Shown piece by piece: positions 23,518-34,620 of a DNA stretch of 64,000 nt. The stretch is from Odontocerum albicorne (lineage: Eukaryota; Arthropoda; Insecta; Trichoptera; Odontoceridae): assembly GCA_949825065.1 (NCBI GenBank), contig OX463855.1:40682301-40746300 (forward strand). The letters are read 5' to 3'. Both the position numbers and the translations under genes were made by a program. Each line of letters begins with the position of its first letter. The first letter of the stretch is position 1. The notes below the pieces were generated by a model that did not search any database, had not been told where the DNA came from, and worked only from the letters and a program-made list of their open reading frames with translations.

Positions 23518-23835
23518 TAACGTATTTCATTCCTGTTTTTTTTCCTTTACTCTCCACCATCCCATCCTTTTTCTTTGAATGATATCTCTTTTTTTTTAAC
23601 CTAGCGAGTGTATTGCCATGTGGCAATCTCTTCCAACCAACGAGAAAGAAGTTTTTATAGGCCATAAGTGTTAACCAGACTGGTATCCTATTTAGACAAA
23701 TCTGGGCTCCAGCGGGGATCGAACCCGCAACCTCCGGATCGGCAGACTTTGTGGGATTATCTGTCTTTGTGGGGTTTGTGGGCATATGCTAACGTATGTG
23801 TCCATGGATTTCGTGGGGATGGATAATCTTTTTCT
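23518..23835 (+). mobile_element. LINE 3' untranslated region with nested minus-strand SINE
   Basis: 23518-23597 and 23758-23835 match consecutive parts of the 3' untranslated region of the LDKLQRLQNV/FTVHAVR LINE (CATTCCTG...CTCCACCATCCC; TGTGGGCATATGCTAACGTA). Between them lies a minus-strand SINE (23598-23757) with B-box GGGTTCGATCCCCGCTGG and the shared tail CAATCTCTTCCAACCAA, its poly-A facing left. Confidence 0.65.
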
Positions 23836-24022
23836 TTTCAATTTACAGATCGATTGTTAAATTTTTAAAGCTAATCAGTAGAAATTTTGAATTATATAGA
23901 ATTGTCATTTTTTTTATAGTTTTTTATGTTGTATCATATAATTGCATAACGACTTTAATTTGGTGGCATAAATCATCCTTGTATCGGACGTATGCGTCAC
24001 CTAAAACATATGATGTATTTGT

Positions 24023-24652
24023 AATTTATTTTTATCAACACTGTTTATTCCGCTTTTTTGTAACGGTATAACCCTACCGGTTTCAAGGTTTTCACCTCAT
24101 CTTCAGGGGAGCACAAACAAGACTAAATTCTGTTCGAACTGGTACCGATATACACGCTTCTAACGGTTGGGGACTGAGGGGTGAGGGAGGCATGTGACGA
24201 TTTCGGCCAAGAGCGGAGAGATTTTTGGGATATAACTGTTCACCAGATGTTCGGATCGATGTACTGACTTAGAAATTTCTAGGGCCTCTAATCTGTCCAA
24301 TTTATTTCCGTTACTACTAATATGTAAGAATTTGGCATCATCGATAGGAAAAGTATGGTTTTCACGGTGACAATGATTAGCCATTTCAGAATAAATTAGA
24401 GGATTTGTTAAGGCGGATTTGCGTTCACGAAATCTCTTTTCAAAAGATCTTCCTGTCTTTCCTACTATATATAGAAATTATATCGGTACCAGTTCGAACA
24501 GAATTTAGTCTGGTTTGTGCTCCCCTGAAGATGAGGTGAAAGCCTTGAAACCGGTAGGGTTATACGGTTACAAAAAAGTGGAATAAAGTGTTTGATAAAA
24601 ATAAATTACAATGTCTTTAAACCTCCACAACATTAATGCCTTAACTATAAAC
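24023..24652 (-). mobile_element. Penelope-like element encoding a GIY-YIG endonuclease
   Basis: The minus strand from about 24485 reads VGKTGRSFEKRFRERKSALT, then NPLIYSEMANHCHRENHTF, then LDRLEALEIS: the GIY-YIG endonuclease domain that ends Penelope-like proteins. After the stop comes the terminal repeat with GAGGTGAAA and ACCGGTAGGGTTATACCG. A second, inverted terminal segment lies at about 24480-24650, so the two ends can pair. AACATATGATGTATTTGT occurs at 24005-24022 and 24653-24670, a possible 18-bp target duplication. No reverse transcriptase domain remains, so the element is 5'-truncated. Confidence 0.8.
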
Positions 24653-25029
24653 AACATATGATGTATTTGTTTTCCTGTTTGTTTATGTTTTGTATGATAT
24701 TGGTATTTTTTATGTTGAGGTCCGTGCTGTGTCACGACAGTAAGTGAAATGTTCCTTACACGTGGGCATCGCGAGAGAGTATCAAAAGCCAGCCGGCCCA
24801 TGCATGCGAAAACTTGCGAGAATTGTGATATCTCACAAGTCATGACGACATGCACGGGCGATAACAGGCGCTTACGATGAGTGAATTGCCGCACATAAGG
24901 AGCGCCAAATTACTTGCGACCATCTACTACCTGCTTAAGAGGAATCTCTTCACCCTGCTACCTTTCAACGACCTTTTCACCGTGAGCCGAAATCTCCGAG
25001 CATCGAGCAACAGCCATCCACCTATTTCT

Positions 25030-26265
25030 ACAATCTTTGTACCGGTACCGTATAATCCTAGTTTGCATATTTCTACAGTCTTTGTACCGGTACCGTATAA
25101 TCCTAGTTTACATATTTCTAGTCTTTGTACCGGTACCGTATAATCCTAGTTTGCATATTTCTACAGTCTTTCTACCGGTACCGTATAATCCTATTTTCCA
25201 TATTTCTAGTCTTTGTACCGGTACCGTATAATCCTAGTTTGCATATTTCTAGTCTTTGTACCGGTACCGTATAATCCTAGTCTGCATATTTTACAGTCTT
25301 TGTACCGGTACCGTATAATCCTAGTTAGCATATTTCTAGTATTTGTACCGGTACCGTATAATCCTAGTTTGCATATTTCTACACTCTTTGTACCGGTACC
25401 GTATAATCTTAGTTTGCATATTTCTAGTCTTTGTACCGGTACCGTATGATCCTAGTTTCCATATTTCTAGTCTTTGTACCGGTACCGTATAATCCTAGTT
25501 TCCATATTTCTAGTATTTGTACCGGTACCGTATAATCCTAGTTTCCATATTTCTAGTATTTGTACCGGTACCGTATAATCCTAGTTTGCATATTTCTAGT
25601 CTTTGTACCGGTACCGTATAATCCTAGTTTGCATATTTCTACACTCTTTGTACCGGTACCGTATAATCCTTGTTTGCATATTTCTACAGTCTTTGTACCG
25701 GTACCATATAATCCTAGTTTGCATATTTCTAGTCTTTGTACCGGTACCGTATAATCCTAGTTTGCATATTTCTACACTCTTTGTACCGGTACCGTATGAT
25801 CCTAGTTTCCATATTTCTAGTCTTTGTACCGGTACCGTATAATCCTAGTTTCCATATTTCTAGTATTTGTACCGGTACCGTATAATCCTAGTTTCCATAT
25901 TTCTAGTATTTGTACCGGTACCGTATAATCCTAGTTTGCATATTTCTAGTCTTTGTACCGGTACCGTATAATCCTAGTTTGCATATTTCTACACTCTTTG
26001 TACCGGTACCGTACCGTATAATCCTTGTTTGCATATTTCTACAGTCTTTGTACCGGTACCATATAATCCTAGTTTGCATATTTCTAGTCTTTGTACCGGT
26101 ACCGTATAATCCTAGTTTGCATATTTATACACTCTTTGTACCGGTACCGTATAATCCTAGTTAGCATATTTCTAGTCTTTGTACCGGTACCGTATAATCC
26201 TAGTTTGCATATTTCTACAGTCTTTGTAACGGTACCGTATAATCCTAGTTTGCATATTTAAAAAA
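25030..26265. repeat. 43-bp minisatellite, 28 units, with 8-unit higher-order duplication
   Basis: The unit is approximately TTTGTACCGGTACCGTATAA followed by TCCTAGTTTGCATATTTCTA, with linkers GTC, CAGTC or CACTC giving 43 to 47 bp. I count 28 GGTACC cores. Variant units (GTATGAT, TTTCCAT, CCTTGTTT, ACCATATAAT) recur in the same order 350 bp apart, starting at about 25445 and 25795. The apparent VPVPYNPSLHIS peptide repeats are a by-product. Confidence 0.95.
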
Positions 26266-26539
26266 AAAATCCAATATTCATTAGAAAAAATAAAAATCAA
26301 CTAAACTACAGATATTGTTTTCACAACTCCGCGATACTTGGGAATCAATGCCCATTTACAATCAAATCGGATTATCACACTTCTGATCAAAATAACATAT
26401 TTCTTGATTATTCAACTGAATAATACCAACACGTGAATCACTCAACTCACTGATAATCGATCTCTAGTAATGGCGTATGATTATTATTATCAGTAATTCG
26501 GTGGATTGAAGACATATTCATTTTAATGTTGCACTTCTG

Positions 26540-27025
26540 CAAACACGTTGTCTTTACAGATCAAACCCAAAGATTACTGCCTACTAAAACCGAATTTCCG
26601 ATTTTGGACTATGCAGACGTATGTTATATGTATAATACTGAGAAACAGCTTGACTAATTAGCTTTTAAGATATTTGTCTAAGATTTATTTTTAATCAAAG
26701 AAATTACGATCACTTCATGCCAAAATGAGCTGAATTGGATGAACGTAAGAAATAAACACAAAACTGACACACTGTCGCTACTGTATAGTATTGTATAATA
26801 TCCTAAACTGCTCAGCCGCCCTCTCTTATCTCGCCAAAAATATTCAGTGTCTTTCCAATCATGGGAATGGACTGCGTTATACTCAAACAATTCTTTATGA
26901 ATGTCATCCTTAATTGTCCATGCAGTGAGACTCCGGAACTAGTTACAAACCAATATTAGACTCGCTCCGTCATTGGCATGTTTCAAAAAAAGCGACTGAA
27001 AAATCTCTTAATTTCCAGTCAGTAA
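26540..27025 (+). mobile_element. LINE C-terminal fragment (FTVHAVR family)
   Basis: Broken plus-strand frames contain LYNILNCSAALSYLA, then VHAVRLRN-LQTNIRLAPSLACFKK, matching 49255-49785. Many stops. Confidence 0.65.
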
Positions 27026-27039
27026 TTTATGTGTAATCC

Positions 27040-27275
27040 TATCGGGGTAAGCAGACAGGGCATAGTGCTATAATTTCCTATCTCGATATACACCCTTAGC
27101 CTTTTCTACATCCACACAACTTCTACCTTTTCTCTGACTTTCTAAGTAACCACCTTTCAGAAATCATTCACACGATCCAACCATGCTTTCCTTGGGCTTC
27201 CTCTCACACGCCTTCCACGCACTTCTATTATTTTTACACGTCCACGTTTACTGCCATACATCAAAGTAAAAATAA
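27040..27275 (-). mobile_element. LINE 3' fragment (GHVERMNE family)
   Basis: Plus-strand TCGGGGTAAGCAGACAGGGC, CATCCACACAACTTCTACC and TTTACACGTCCACG are the complement of the family 3' end. Confidence 0.6.
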
Positions 27276-27284
27276 AGAGGTCCT

Positions 27285-27985
27285 AGGAATCAGAAAGGTG
27301 TTTTTTCGCCCTCAAAATTTTGGCCCAGTCACTTCCTTTTCTTTTTTAATATAACACCTTAACCAAAGCATGGTTTAAATTAATTCAGAAGAAACCTGAG
27401 ATATTTTTTTAATCCACAGGCATTTTTAATTAAAGCTGTTAACGTTGACCCTTCACTTTTTTAGTCACACACCAAGTAATTTGAGACAGCCTGCACCATC
27501 CTGCATCGCCACAATGTTCGAAATCATCGTAAATGTCATCATTTTACGGATGAGTGATTCCGAATTACGTAATGTAACAAGGGGATGCTTCTCGACCACT
27601 GGACGTTTTAACAAGTCAGTTGTTCATTGTTCTGCGCCGTGATATCCGTTTGGTTTACGGCATAGTTTCCTAAAGTGGGTGTTACCGCCCCCTGTAGGCG
27701 AGGGAGACATCTGGGGGGCACTGCTAGCCCCAAGGGTAGTAGCAACTGGACAATAAGAAAACCTTTCAAAATTGGTTACCATAACTTTTTACCATTTGAC
27801 TATTCAATAGACCACGTCTCTAGATGTCACAATTACTCAAGACTCATTTACTCGTATATCAACCGTTCATAAATGTTGGTCCAACGGTCGTCTAATGCAA
27901 GGGTTGTTTTATTTTCCAAGGGAACGTACAAAAGTAAAATGCAAGTTACAAACGATTTATCTAAAAAACAAGACAACAACAACCG
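27285..27985. other. No gene recognised
   Basis: The frame at 27445-27642 has no known domain. Around 27675 the sequence AAAGTGGGTGTTACCGCCCC looks like the end of a DNA transposon, but I found no partner end. Confidence 0.35.
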
Positions 27986-27989
27986 AGTG

Positions 27990-28493
27990 TTAGGCCGTGA
28001 GCACACAGGAAGGAGCCTCGCTTGATGCTTAGAGCTATGTTGCGAGTTAGGCGACATATCCTAGCGAACCAACGTACCGCATACTATCGCAGTGGCCACA
28101 CTTCATGCCACGTTGCATGACGATTAGTCACCGAGTGAATCTCCTAGCGAACAGACGTGTTGGTCAATTTACAAGATGGCGGAAGTTTTAATAACAGCTG
28201 TGTATAAAAGGAAACCTTTGTGGAACCCATCGAACAAATTATATTATACAAAATGTAACTGTAATAAAATCACTTAGGAATGAAGTTGCACAGAAAGTAA
28301 ATAAAGATAAGGTAAGTTGTAATAAAATTGGTTCGTTTTGAGAGTGGCATCATGTATTGACTCAACTGCTCCCGACTGTCAAATGAATTTGTGCGTAGCA
28401 CTTTGGTGTGGCCATGCATGAAGTCACCTAGTATATGAGTCAAGTGAAATCTAGCTTAGCGCCTAACGAAGCATTTTGGTGTGGCCTGGGCCT
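27990..28493. mobile_element. TIR MITE, GGCCTCGGCCACA family, copy 2
   Basis: Closely matches 21253-21759 inside (GGAGCCTCGCTTGATGCTTA, AAGATGGCGGAAGTTTTAAT); the ends are less perfect (TTAGGCCGTGAGCACA; GGTGTGGCCTGGGCC). Confidence 0.75.
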
Positions 28494-28805
28494 TTGCATG
28501 TGTGTAGTTCCGCGCAATTTCGACTTACTCGGGGCGGTTTCATATGTTTGCATGTTACTCGTATGTCAAGTTAACAGTATAACACTAGAACAAATTGAGA
28601 AGTCATGATTCACTACTAGACTGTTAGGAAGTTGGAAAATTCAAAAATTATAATGAAGCCACAGCAACATTTACAAATTTTCCCGAGAGGGGGGGGGGGA
28701 TGAAAAAAGGGTGGTGAGCCAAAAAAATTGTGAAATTCTGTTTTATAGCGACAATATCCTTGTAGCGATCCTTACTCCCTGTGATCACAGCGCGAGCCGC
28801 TTGTT

Positions 28806-28983
28806 ATTGTTTAGCGAGAACGAGACAGCGACATATCTTCTGCACCTTTCTACACACTCAAAATCATATAAATACGGGACGTGTAACAATAAATATTGTT
28901 TAGCGAGAACGAGACAGCGACATATCTTCTGCGCCTTTCTACACACATTCAAAATTGTATAAATATAAGACGTGTAACAATAA
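28806..28983. repeat. Tandem duplication of about 89 bp
   Basis: Two copies of a block starting TGTTTAGCGAGAACGAGACA and containing ACGTGTAACAATAAAT, with few differences. A poly-G run of about ten bases lies upstream near 28690. Confidence 0.8.
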
Positions 28984-29273
28984 ATGACCATTCCATATTC
29001 GGATTACAAACAACGCTCATCCTGATCATCTTCCCATTCGGGACAACCGTCCCTAAATCCTTATCAGACTGTTGTCGTCAGAATGAAGATTCGCAATTAC
29101 GCTTAAATATTATAAAATAAAATTGCAAATCAAACGAAGCTAATGCAACTTACTCGTAGACATAAACAAAAAACTAGTAAACCACCCAAGAACAGCAAAT
29201 ACGTGTACATCTATCAACATGAATCGTTATGGACCAGACTTAATGCAATGGTTTTATCAATTTGAGGACTTAC

Positions 29274-29388
29274 CCAGAGATGCTTCAGGATCCGACAGGT
29301 CCGAAAGGGAAGGCACCTTCTGCATGGACCGTGGTGCTGCATCGTCGGTTTCCTCGGGTTCGAGTTTGATGACCAGCCCGCCACTCCA
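29274..29388 (-). CDS. Putative host exon, acidic Ser/Pro-rich regulatory segment (Ets/Pointed-like?)
   Basis: On the minus strand the block is preceded by a TTTTCAG acceptor and followed by CTGG|GTAAGTCC. It encodes 38 residues, WSGGLVIKLEPEE near the start and KVPSLSDLSDPEASL at the end, plus one base of the next codon. IKLE fits the SUMO-attachment consensus (hydrophobic-Lys-x-Glu) followed by acidic residues. The Ser/Asp/Pro-rich tail resembles what I remember of the region before the Pointed domain in insect Ets factors of the Pointed type; this is recollection only. It begins in phase 0, matching the end of the exon at 37238-37373, so the two may be consecutive in one minus-strand gene. 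About 15 bases upstream of the acceptor the same strand carries a reverse transcriptase motif (see findings). GC content and splice signals make a real exon likely; the identity is weak. Confidence 0.6.
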
Positions 29389-29473
29389 CTGAAAATTAAT
29401 AGAAACCGATAAGATATTATTAAAAATTGGGCTAAGCATCGCTCCTTGTGGTACACCCACTAGATTCCTAGAG

Positions 29474-29705
29474 AGGGTGTGGGCTGAAAAACATCTGGTG
29501 TCCCCGTGGCTGGGTTCGCCCTATATTGGTGGGGTGTATTTTGGCCGAGGGGATGCTATTAGATGAGCCCAGACCTTTTGACAGCTTCTGTGTTTGATGT
29601 ATTGTCTGCAATTTATGTGTTTTAGAAGTGTTATTCAGGTGTGATCTTGTACATACTATGTTGCTGTCAATAAACCTAATATTTATTTATTTATTTATTA
29701 TTTAT
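29474..29705 (+). mobile_element. LINE 3' untranslated region with ATTT tail
   Basis: GTGTGGGCTGAAAAACATCT...CGCCCTATATTGGTGGGGTG...CAATAAACCTAATATTTATT ends in a (TTTA)n tail. A second copy is at 35601-35756 plus 37012-37080. Confidence 0.7.
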
Positions 29706-29720
29706 TCCAAAACCCTAATT

Positions 29721-31634
29721 CAGGTAGTCGTCGACTTACGACCTACGCGACTTACGACTGTTCGACTTTACGACCACAATCCGCGATCGGTATTATAAGT
29801 TGTTTTTAGTTAAGGCATTAATGTTGTGGAGGTTTAAAGACATTGTAATTTATTTTTATCAAACACTGTTTATTCCACTTTTTTGTAATGGTATAACCCT
29901 ACGGGTTTCAAGGCTTTCCCCTCATATTTAGGGGAACACAAACAAGGTAGGGTTATACCGTTACAAAAAAATGGAATAAACAGTGTTTGATAAAAATAAA
30001 TTACTATACAATGGTATTATAAGTATTTTTTAAACCCTTCCGAGATGTCTACAAGGAAAACGTGAATTTCTCAACGTGCCAAGAAACAATGAAAGGCTAT
30101 TGATTTGAAAACAAAAATGATAGTAATTAAGCAGTACGAAGGAGGAAAAAAAGTATCGACGGGAGCAAATTTTTAATGGGGATGAAACGGAATTATTCTG
30201 TAAACGAATGCCAACACGCGTTTACATCCATTTATAAGCCAAAAGCATGCCTGAATCAAAAACTTAAAAAAATAGGCTGACTCTGCTGCTTGGCGGAAAC
30301 ATCGCGGGTTTCAAACTCAAGCCTTTACTAATTTATCAATCAGAAAACACGCGAGCATTAAAAAATGTAAACAAACACACAGTGCCCGTGTACTTTCGTT
30401 CCAATCAAAAAAACATGGATGACGAAGACCCTATTTGAAGACTGATTCGTGAATTGTTTTATTCCTCAAGTTCATGAATATTGTGTGGAGTAAAATTCCT
30501 TTTAATATTTTGATGCTCTTAGATAATGCACCTGGACATCCACCCAATGTATCTGATCTTCAGCCTAACGTGAAAGTTATTTTTTTGCCGCCAAACACAA
30601 CTCCACTCATTCAGCCTATGGATCAAGGTTATACTGCTACATTTAAGGCTAACTATCTCAGAATAACTTATAGATGCTGACACAGAGCTATCGTTGCGAG
30701 AGTTTAGGAAGCAGTGCGATTTTCTTAGGTGTACCAAAAATATCGCTCCTGCCTGGGAGGCTGTGACAAAGAAGTGCATGAATGGTATCTGGGAAAATTG
30801 TGATGAGCGTTACGTAAATACTTGAAGAATTCGATAGTGAACAAGAACTTGAAGTTATAGAAAAAATAGTAAAATTGGTGAAAGATCTGTCTTTAAAGTG
30901 TGAGGTAGAGGACATCGAGGAATTACTAGATCATGAGTCTGGAGAACTTACGAATGAAGAACTTATTGAATTGGATGAAGAAAAAGTAGCGAAAGAAGAA
31001 AGAAGAGAAGCAGAAAAAGAACAGGAGGAGGAGCCAGAAAGAAAATTCACCGTTAAGAGACTATCCGAAGGTTTACTTATCTTTGGAATAACCTTCTTCC
31101 ACATTTTGAAGAAATGGACCCAAACATCGAACGATTTGTAAGGATTGAATGGATGGCACACGATGTGGTTCGCTCATGTCGTGAAATATGCGAGGAGAAG
31201 AAGAAACAAACAATCTAGACAAACAAACGGACAATAAATTTTTTATATGTATAACATTAACTGTATTTTCATGTTTTATTAATACATATAATATTTAACC
31301 AATTTTACTGTAGCATATTTTTTTAATTAATCCTAACAAATGTAAAAATAAAAAACAAAGCAATACGTGAAGATATCCGAAAATCAGGAATGCTAATGAT
31401 AAAGAAAACAAAGACAAACTAGAAAAATAATAAAAAAAGAAACCTTATAAACGACAGTGGTGATACACAGATTATAATAAGAACATAGAAAACAGTCTTA
31501 TGTTATGATATCATCACGCACTATAATTCACATGTGTACCGAAATGATTGCATAAACATAAACCGACTTACGACTAGATTAACTTACGACCTGTTTATCA
31601 GACCCGATTGTGGTCGTAAGTCGACGACTACCTG
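29721..31634 (+). pseudogene. Tigger/pogo-type transposon with broken transposase
   Basis: The ends CAGGTAGTCGTCGACTTACG and CGTAAGTCGACGACTACCTG are inverted repeats, with TA after the right end and TT at the left, where TA is expected. Transposase fragments on the plus strand include LLGGNIAGFKLKPLLIY, then LLDNAPGHPPNV and FLPPNTTPLIQPMDQG (pogo/jerky-type DDE core), then a Glu-rich C-terminus and FVRIEWMAHDVVRSCREI. Frameshifts and stops are frequent. A Penelope-like piece is nested at 29801-30012, and DNA-binding N-terminal sequence is largely lost. Confidence 0.9.
29801..30012. mobile_element. Penelope-like inverted terminal pair nested in Tigger
   Basis: Starts with TTAGTTAAGGCATTAATG and contains the terminal repeat in both orientations (complement of ACCGGTAGGG side first, then GTAGGGTTATACCG). 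It is flanked by GGTATTATAAGT at 29789-29800 and 30013-30024, a 12-bp direct repeat. Confidence 0.8.
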
Positions 31635-31639
31635 TACGT

Positions 31640-32600
31640 AATTGTAGGGCGCTATAGACTATTGAGGTTCACGATACGCTTCCAGGAACGTCTCTCCTGA
31701 GCACCGGTTCGTCATCATTTCACTATTCAGAAAGTCACAGAAGACAAATAGCCAGAATTTTAGATCGCTGCACACATCTTTTACTCGTATTTCATCCACA
31801 CGCAAACATCTTAACATGCAGTTCCATCAGTTTCCATTTTTTTCTTTCAAAAACTTGATCTGATTATATTTTCCTCGATCTGTCTTCTCACACTCCTTCT
31901 ACTCTCGTTCATACTATAATTTTGTTTTGTTAGTCTTTTATCATTTATTCTTTGTAAATGCCGTGAATACATCAGTCGATACGTAGATATAAAAAAATCC
32001 CAATAGAAAAATAGTCGCTTTAAAAGTCTACACATTTTATTTTTAAAATAATTTTTCAATTACATTCGATATATGTTAGTCACTTGATTGAACGATACAA
32101 TATAAAATATGCTCATTTTTTTAATATCCAATGATTTTTAATAACGTAAAAGCTTACACGCCTTTTCTGCGACGACCTTTTCAATAGAATTGTGGAATTC
32201 CCCAAACAATAAACAACAAACGTGACCATAAATGTGATTAAATTATTCCTGAACAAACTAGCCGTATAAAAAAAATCCCCTCCTGTCAAAATATGAAAAT
32301 CATAAATCCAATCAATTGATGGAATTCCTCTACTTGGATATTGACGTCAACAATAGATAGTGTTGAATAATATCCAAGAATTATTTATTACATTTCAACC
32401 CCATCGAGGGTAGATGGGCGATAAGTAGCGGTCGTCACACGTAGGGTTAATGGAATGATTCAATTATTATTTCATACAAGTTGACAAATCAACACTTTAC
32501 GGGGTTCCAATATTTATGTAACATATTTATTGAGGGTTTATAAAAAAATATTATTTAATATTGTCGAGGGGGTTGAACACTGGACCATTTAGAATTATAA
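31640..32600. other. Intron-like stretch, nothing recognised
   Basis: AT-rich sequence within the presumed host intron. No domain, repeat family or splice signal stood out on either strand. Confidence 0.4.
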
Positions 32601-32607
32601 TGAAATA

Positions 32608-33425
32608 CAGGCGGCCCTCGACTTTCACACATTTTACTTCTACACAATTCGCACATTTTAAAACATTCAAATTTTTAAAGATTTTTGTCGATAATGCTAG
32701 AAATTGTTCGCTTCCATGCAGTCGCTCCCACTTTTTTGGAAGAACTATAATATATGGAACGCAATAAACAATACTGGAGACTCGTGGGTTGAAATAAAAG
32801 AGTCGACAATGAAAGGTTCCTGGAAACAATTATACCCACAAATGATGAGTGATTTTATAAATTCTGAAGAAACTCCGAAAACTATCACAGATTAAATAGT
32901 TAGCCTAATGAATGAACTAAACTTGGACGTCAACAACGAAGATGTTAATGAGTTGATTGAATCTCACTCAGTACCTCTGTAGAATGAATATTTAATTGAG
33001 CAACAAGAGTTAAATGAAATATACAATCAAAGTCAGGAAGAAGAAGCTGATAAAATCATCAAGACTTTGACAATAAAAAATATGAATGAAGCCTTCATGC
33101 ATCTTGACAAATTTTTGACTATCATGGAAGAATATGATCCCAATGGAGAACGTATATCTCAAGTACGTAGGGCGAGTGAGAAAAACACATGTTATAGCAC
33201 TCTTTATCAAGAAAAGAAACAAAAGGGTGGTATTCAACTAACTCTTGACAAGTTTATAAAGAAAACACCTGAAAGAACTTAAACGCGCCTCGTCAACTTA
33301 ATTATGTATATTGATAAATATTATACAATTTTTTATGTTTTTTTTTAAATCCCTCTTCTTTCGTACATTCAACATTCACACGCATTTTCAGGAACCAATT
33401 ATGTGCGAAAGTCGAGGGCCGCCTG
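32608..33425 (+). pseudogene. Second Tigger-type element, C-terminal transposase only
   Basis: The ends CAGGCGGCCCTCGACTTTCA and GAAAGTCGAGGGCCGCCTG are inverted repeats with TA on both sides (32606-32607, 33426-33427). One plus-strand frame from 32704 to 33282 stays in register through only two stops and reads like the tail of a Tigger transposase: WNAINNTGDSWVEIKESTM, then MNELNLDVNNEDVNELIE, then MEEYDPNGERISQVRR. The DNA-binding and DDE parts are gone, so it is a deletion derivative of 818 bp. Confidence 0.88.
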
Positions 33426-33529
33426 TAGACTTAAAATTAAAGGAAATATGGAAAAATAGAACATCACGACGAAAACGCGCCCAGTTAGGGCATGTCTTAT
33501 TCACGTAATATTTATGTAAGGCGCGAAAA

Positions 33530-33790
33530 CATGGACTCTGAAATCCACCGAGAGACGTAGAATAGGTACATTTGAAATACGTGTATGTTGTAATGTAAGT
33601 GGAAGTTGTGGTAGGAATACGTAAGAAAGCATGGTTGAATAAGTGTATAATATTTTGAAAGAAGGCAATGTTAAAAGTCAGAGAAATCGTAAGAGCTGTA
33701 TGAGGTGTATGAATGTAGAAGAGGCGAAAGGAAAGTCTGGTGCTCTCTCCTCATTTACTACCCCGACAAGGAAAAGGCGTGGTGGCATAC
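33530..33790 (+). mobile_element. LINE 3' fragment (GHVERMNE family)
   Basis: Contains GTCAGAGAAATCGTAAGAGC, GTAGAAGAGGCGAAAGG and CTACCCCGACAAGGAAAAGG, the usual terminal segment. Confidence 0.6.
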
Positions 33791-33794
33791 ATGA

Positions 33795-34620
33795 AGTATT
33801 ATATTATTTATAGTCAAGACATGAATACTGTTGAGGTTTAAAGACACTGTAATTTGTTTGGTCAAACACTGTTTACACAAGACTCTTGCTTGAGCTCTCC
33901 TGATGATGAGAATACTAATGTCAGGAGCTGCACTTAACAACGTAAAAGAGTTTGCCTATCTTGGAAGCAAGATCACATGGGATGGCCGTACAAAAAGAGA
34001 GGTTGACAGTCGCATCCACCAAGCAAAACTCGCCTTTAATAAGAAATCAAAGATTTTCGAATCCAACAACATGGACCTAAAGCTACGCAATCAATTGGTC
34101 AAAACATATGTGTGGAGTATTTTGATGTATGGTTGCGAGACATGGTGCATAGGCGAAAGGGATCGAAAAAGATTGGAGGCCTTCGAGATGTGGACCTATA
34201 GACGAATCCTAAGAATTTTCTGGAGAGACCACATTACAAATGACGAGGTTCTAGAAACCAGGAGCAGGATCGAAGAAACCAGGCACCTGTCAAACACCAT
34301 ATCGAAAAGGTGTTCAGAATGGATGGGTCATATGCTGCGACATGAATATCTCTTGCACAATATACTGCAGGGAATAATTGAGGTATCGATTGGCAGAGGG
34401 CCCCCTCGCCGAGAATATCTGCGGTAAATATGCCACAATATGGACTGCACCTCCTATACAGAGCTCAAGAGGATCGCTGAAGACCGAGCGGAGTGGAGGA
34501 GGAGATGCAGAGCTTTGTTGCTAACCAATCCCCAGGATTGAAACTGAAGAAGAAGATGATGCGGTGAAAAACTTGACTCCGGTAGGGTTATATAAAGTGG
34601 AATTAACAGTGTTTTATGTA
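33795..34620. mobile_element. Penelope-like inverted pair split by an RTE-like LINE
   Basis: 33795-33908 carries TTTATAGTCAAGACATGAAT, AAACACTGTTTACACAAGAC and CTCCTGATGATGAG; 34562-34620 carries GGTGAAAAACTTGACTCCGG and TAGGGTTATA. They are two parts of one Penelope-like insertion separated by the LINE at 33909-34554. Confidence 0.7.
33903..34541 (+). pseudogene. RTE-like LINE C-terminal coding fragment
   Basis: Frame from 33903 reads FAYLGSKITWDGRTKREVDS, then LVKTYVWSILMYGCETWCIG, then RRILRIFWRDHITNDEVL, the segment downstream of the reverse transcriptase active site. One in-frame stop at 34425 is followed by RIAEDRAEWRRRCRALLL and a final stop at 34541. The 3' end runs into GAAGAAGAAGATGATG. 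GATGATG on both sides (33902-33908, 34555-34561) is a probable target duplication. Homologous to 52559-53308 and 62633-63089. 5'-truncated. Confidence 0.85.

Noticed and set aside
24877..26164. Repeated VPVPYNPSLHIS proteins
   Set aside because: Frame-shifted readings of the same minisatellite; each stops when the unit length changes.
25030..26265. CRISPR array
   Set aside because: Units are contiguous minisatellite copies without unique spacers, in a eukaryotic genome with no cas genes.
28685..28705. G-quadruplex regulatory site at the poly-G run
   Set aside because: A single uninterrupted G run without further G tracts nearby; no promoter context.
30875..31141. Glu-rich host coiled-coil protein
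   Set aside because: Lies in order with pogo-type DDE fragments between matching terminal repeats; it is the Tigger transposase C-terminus.
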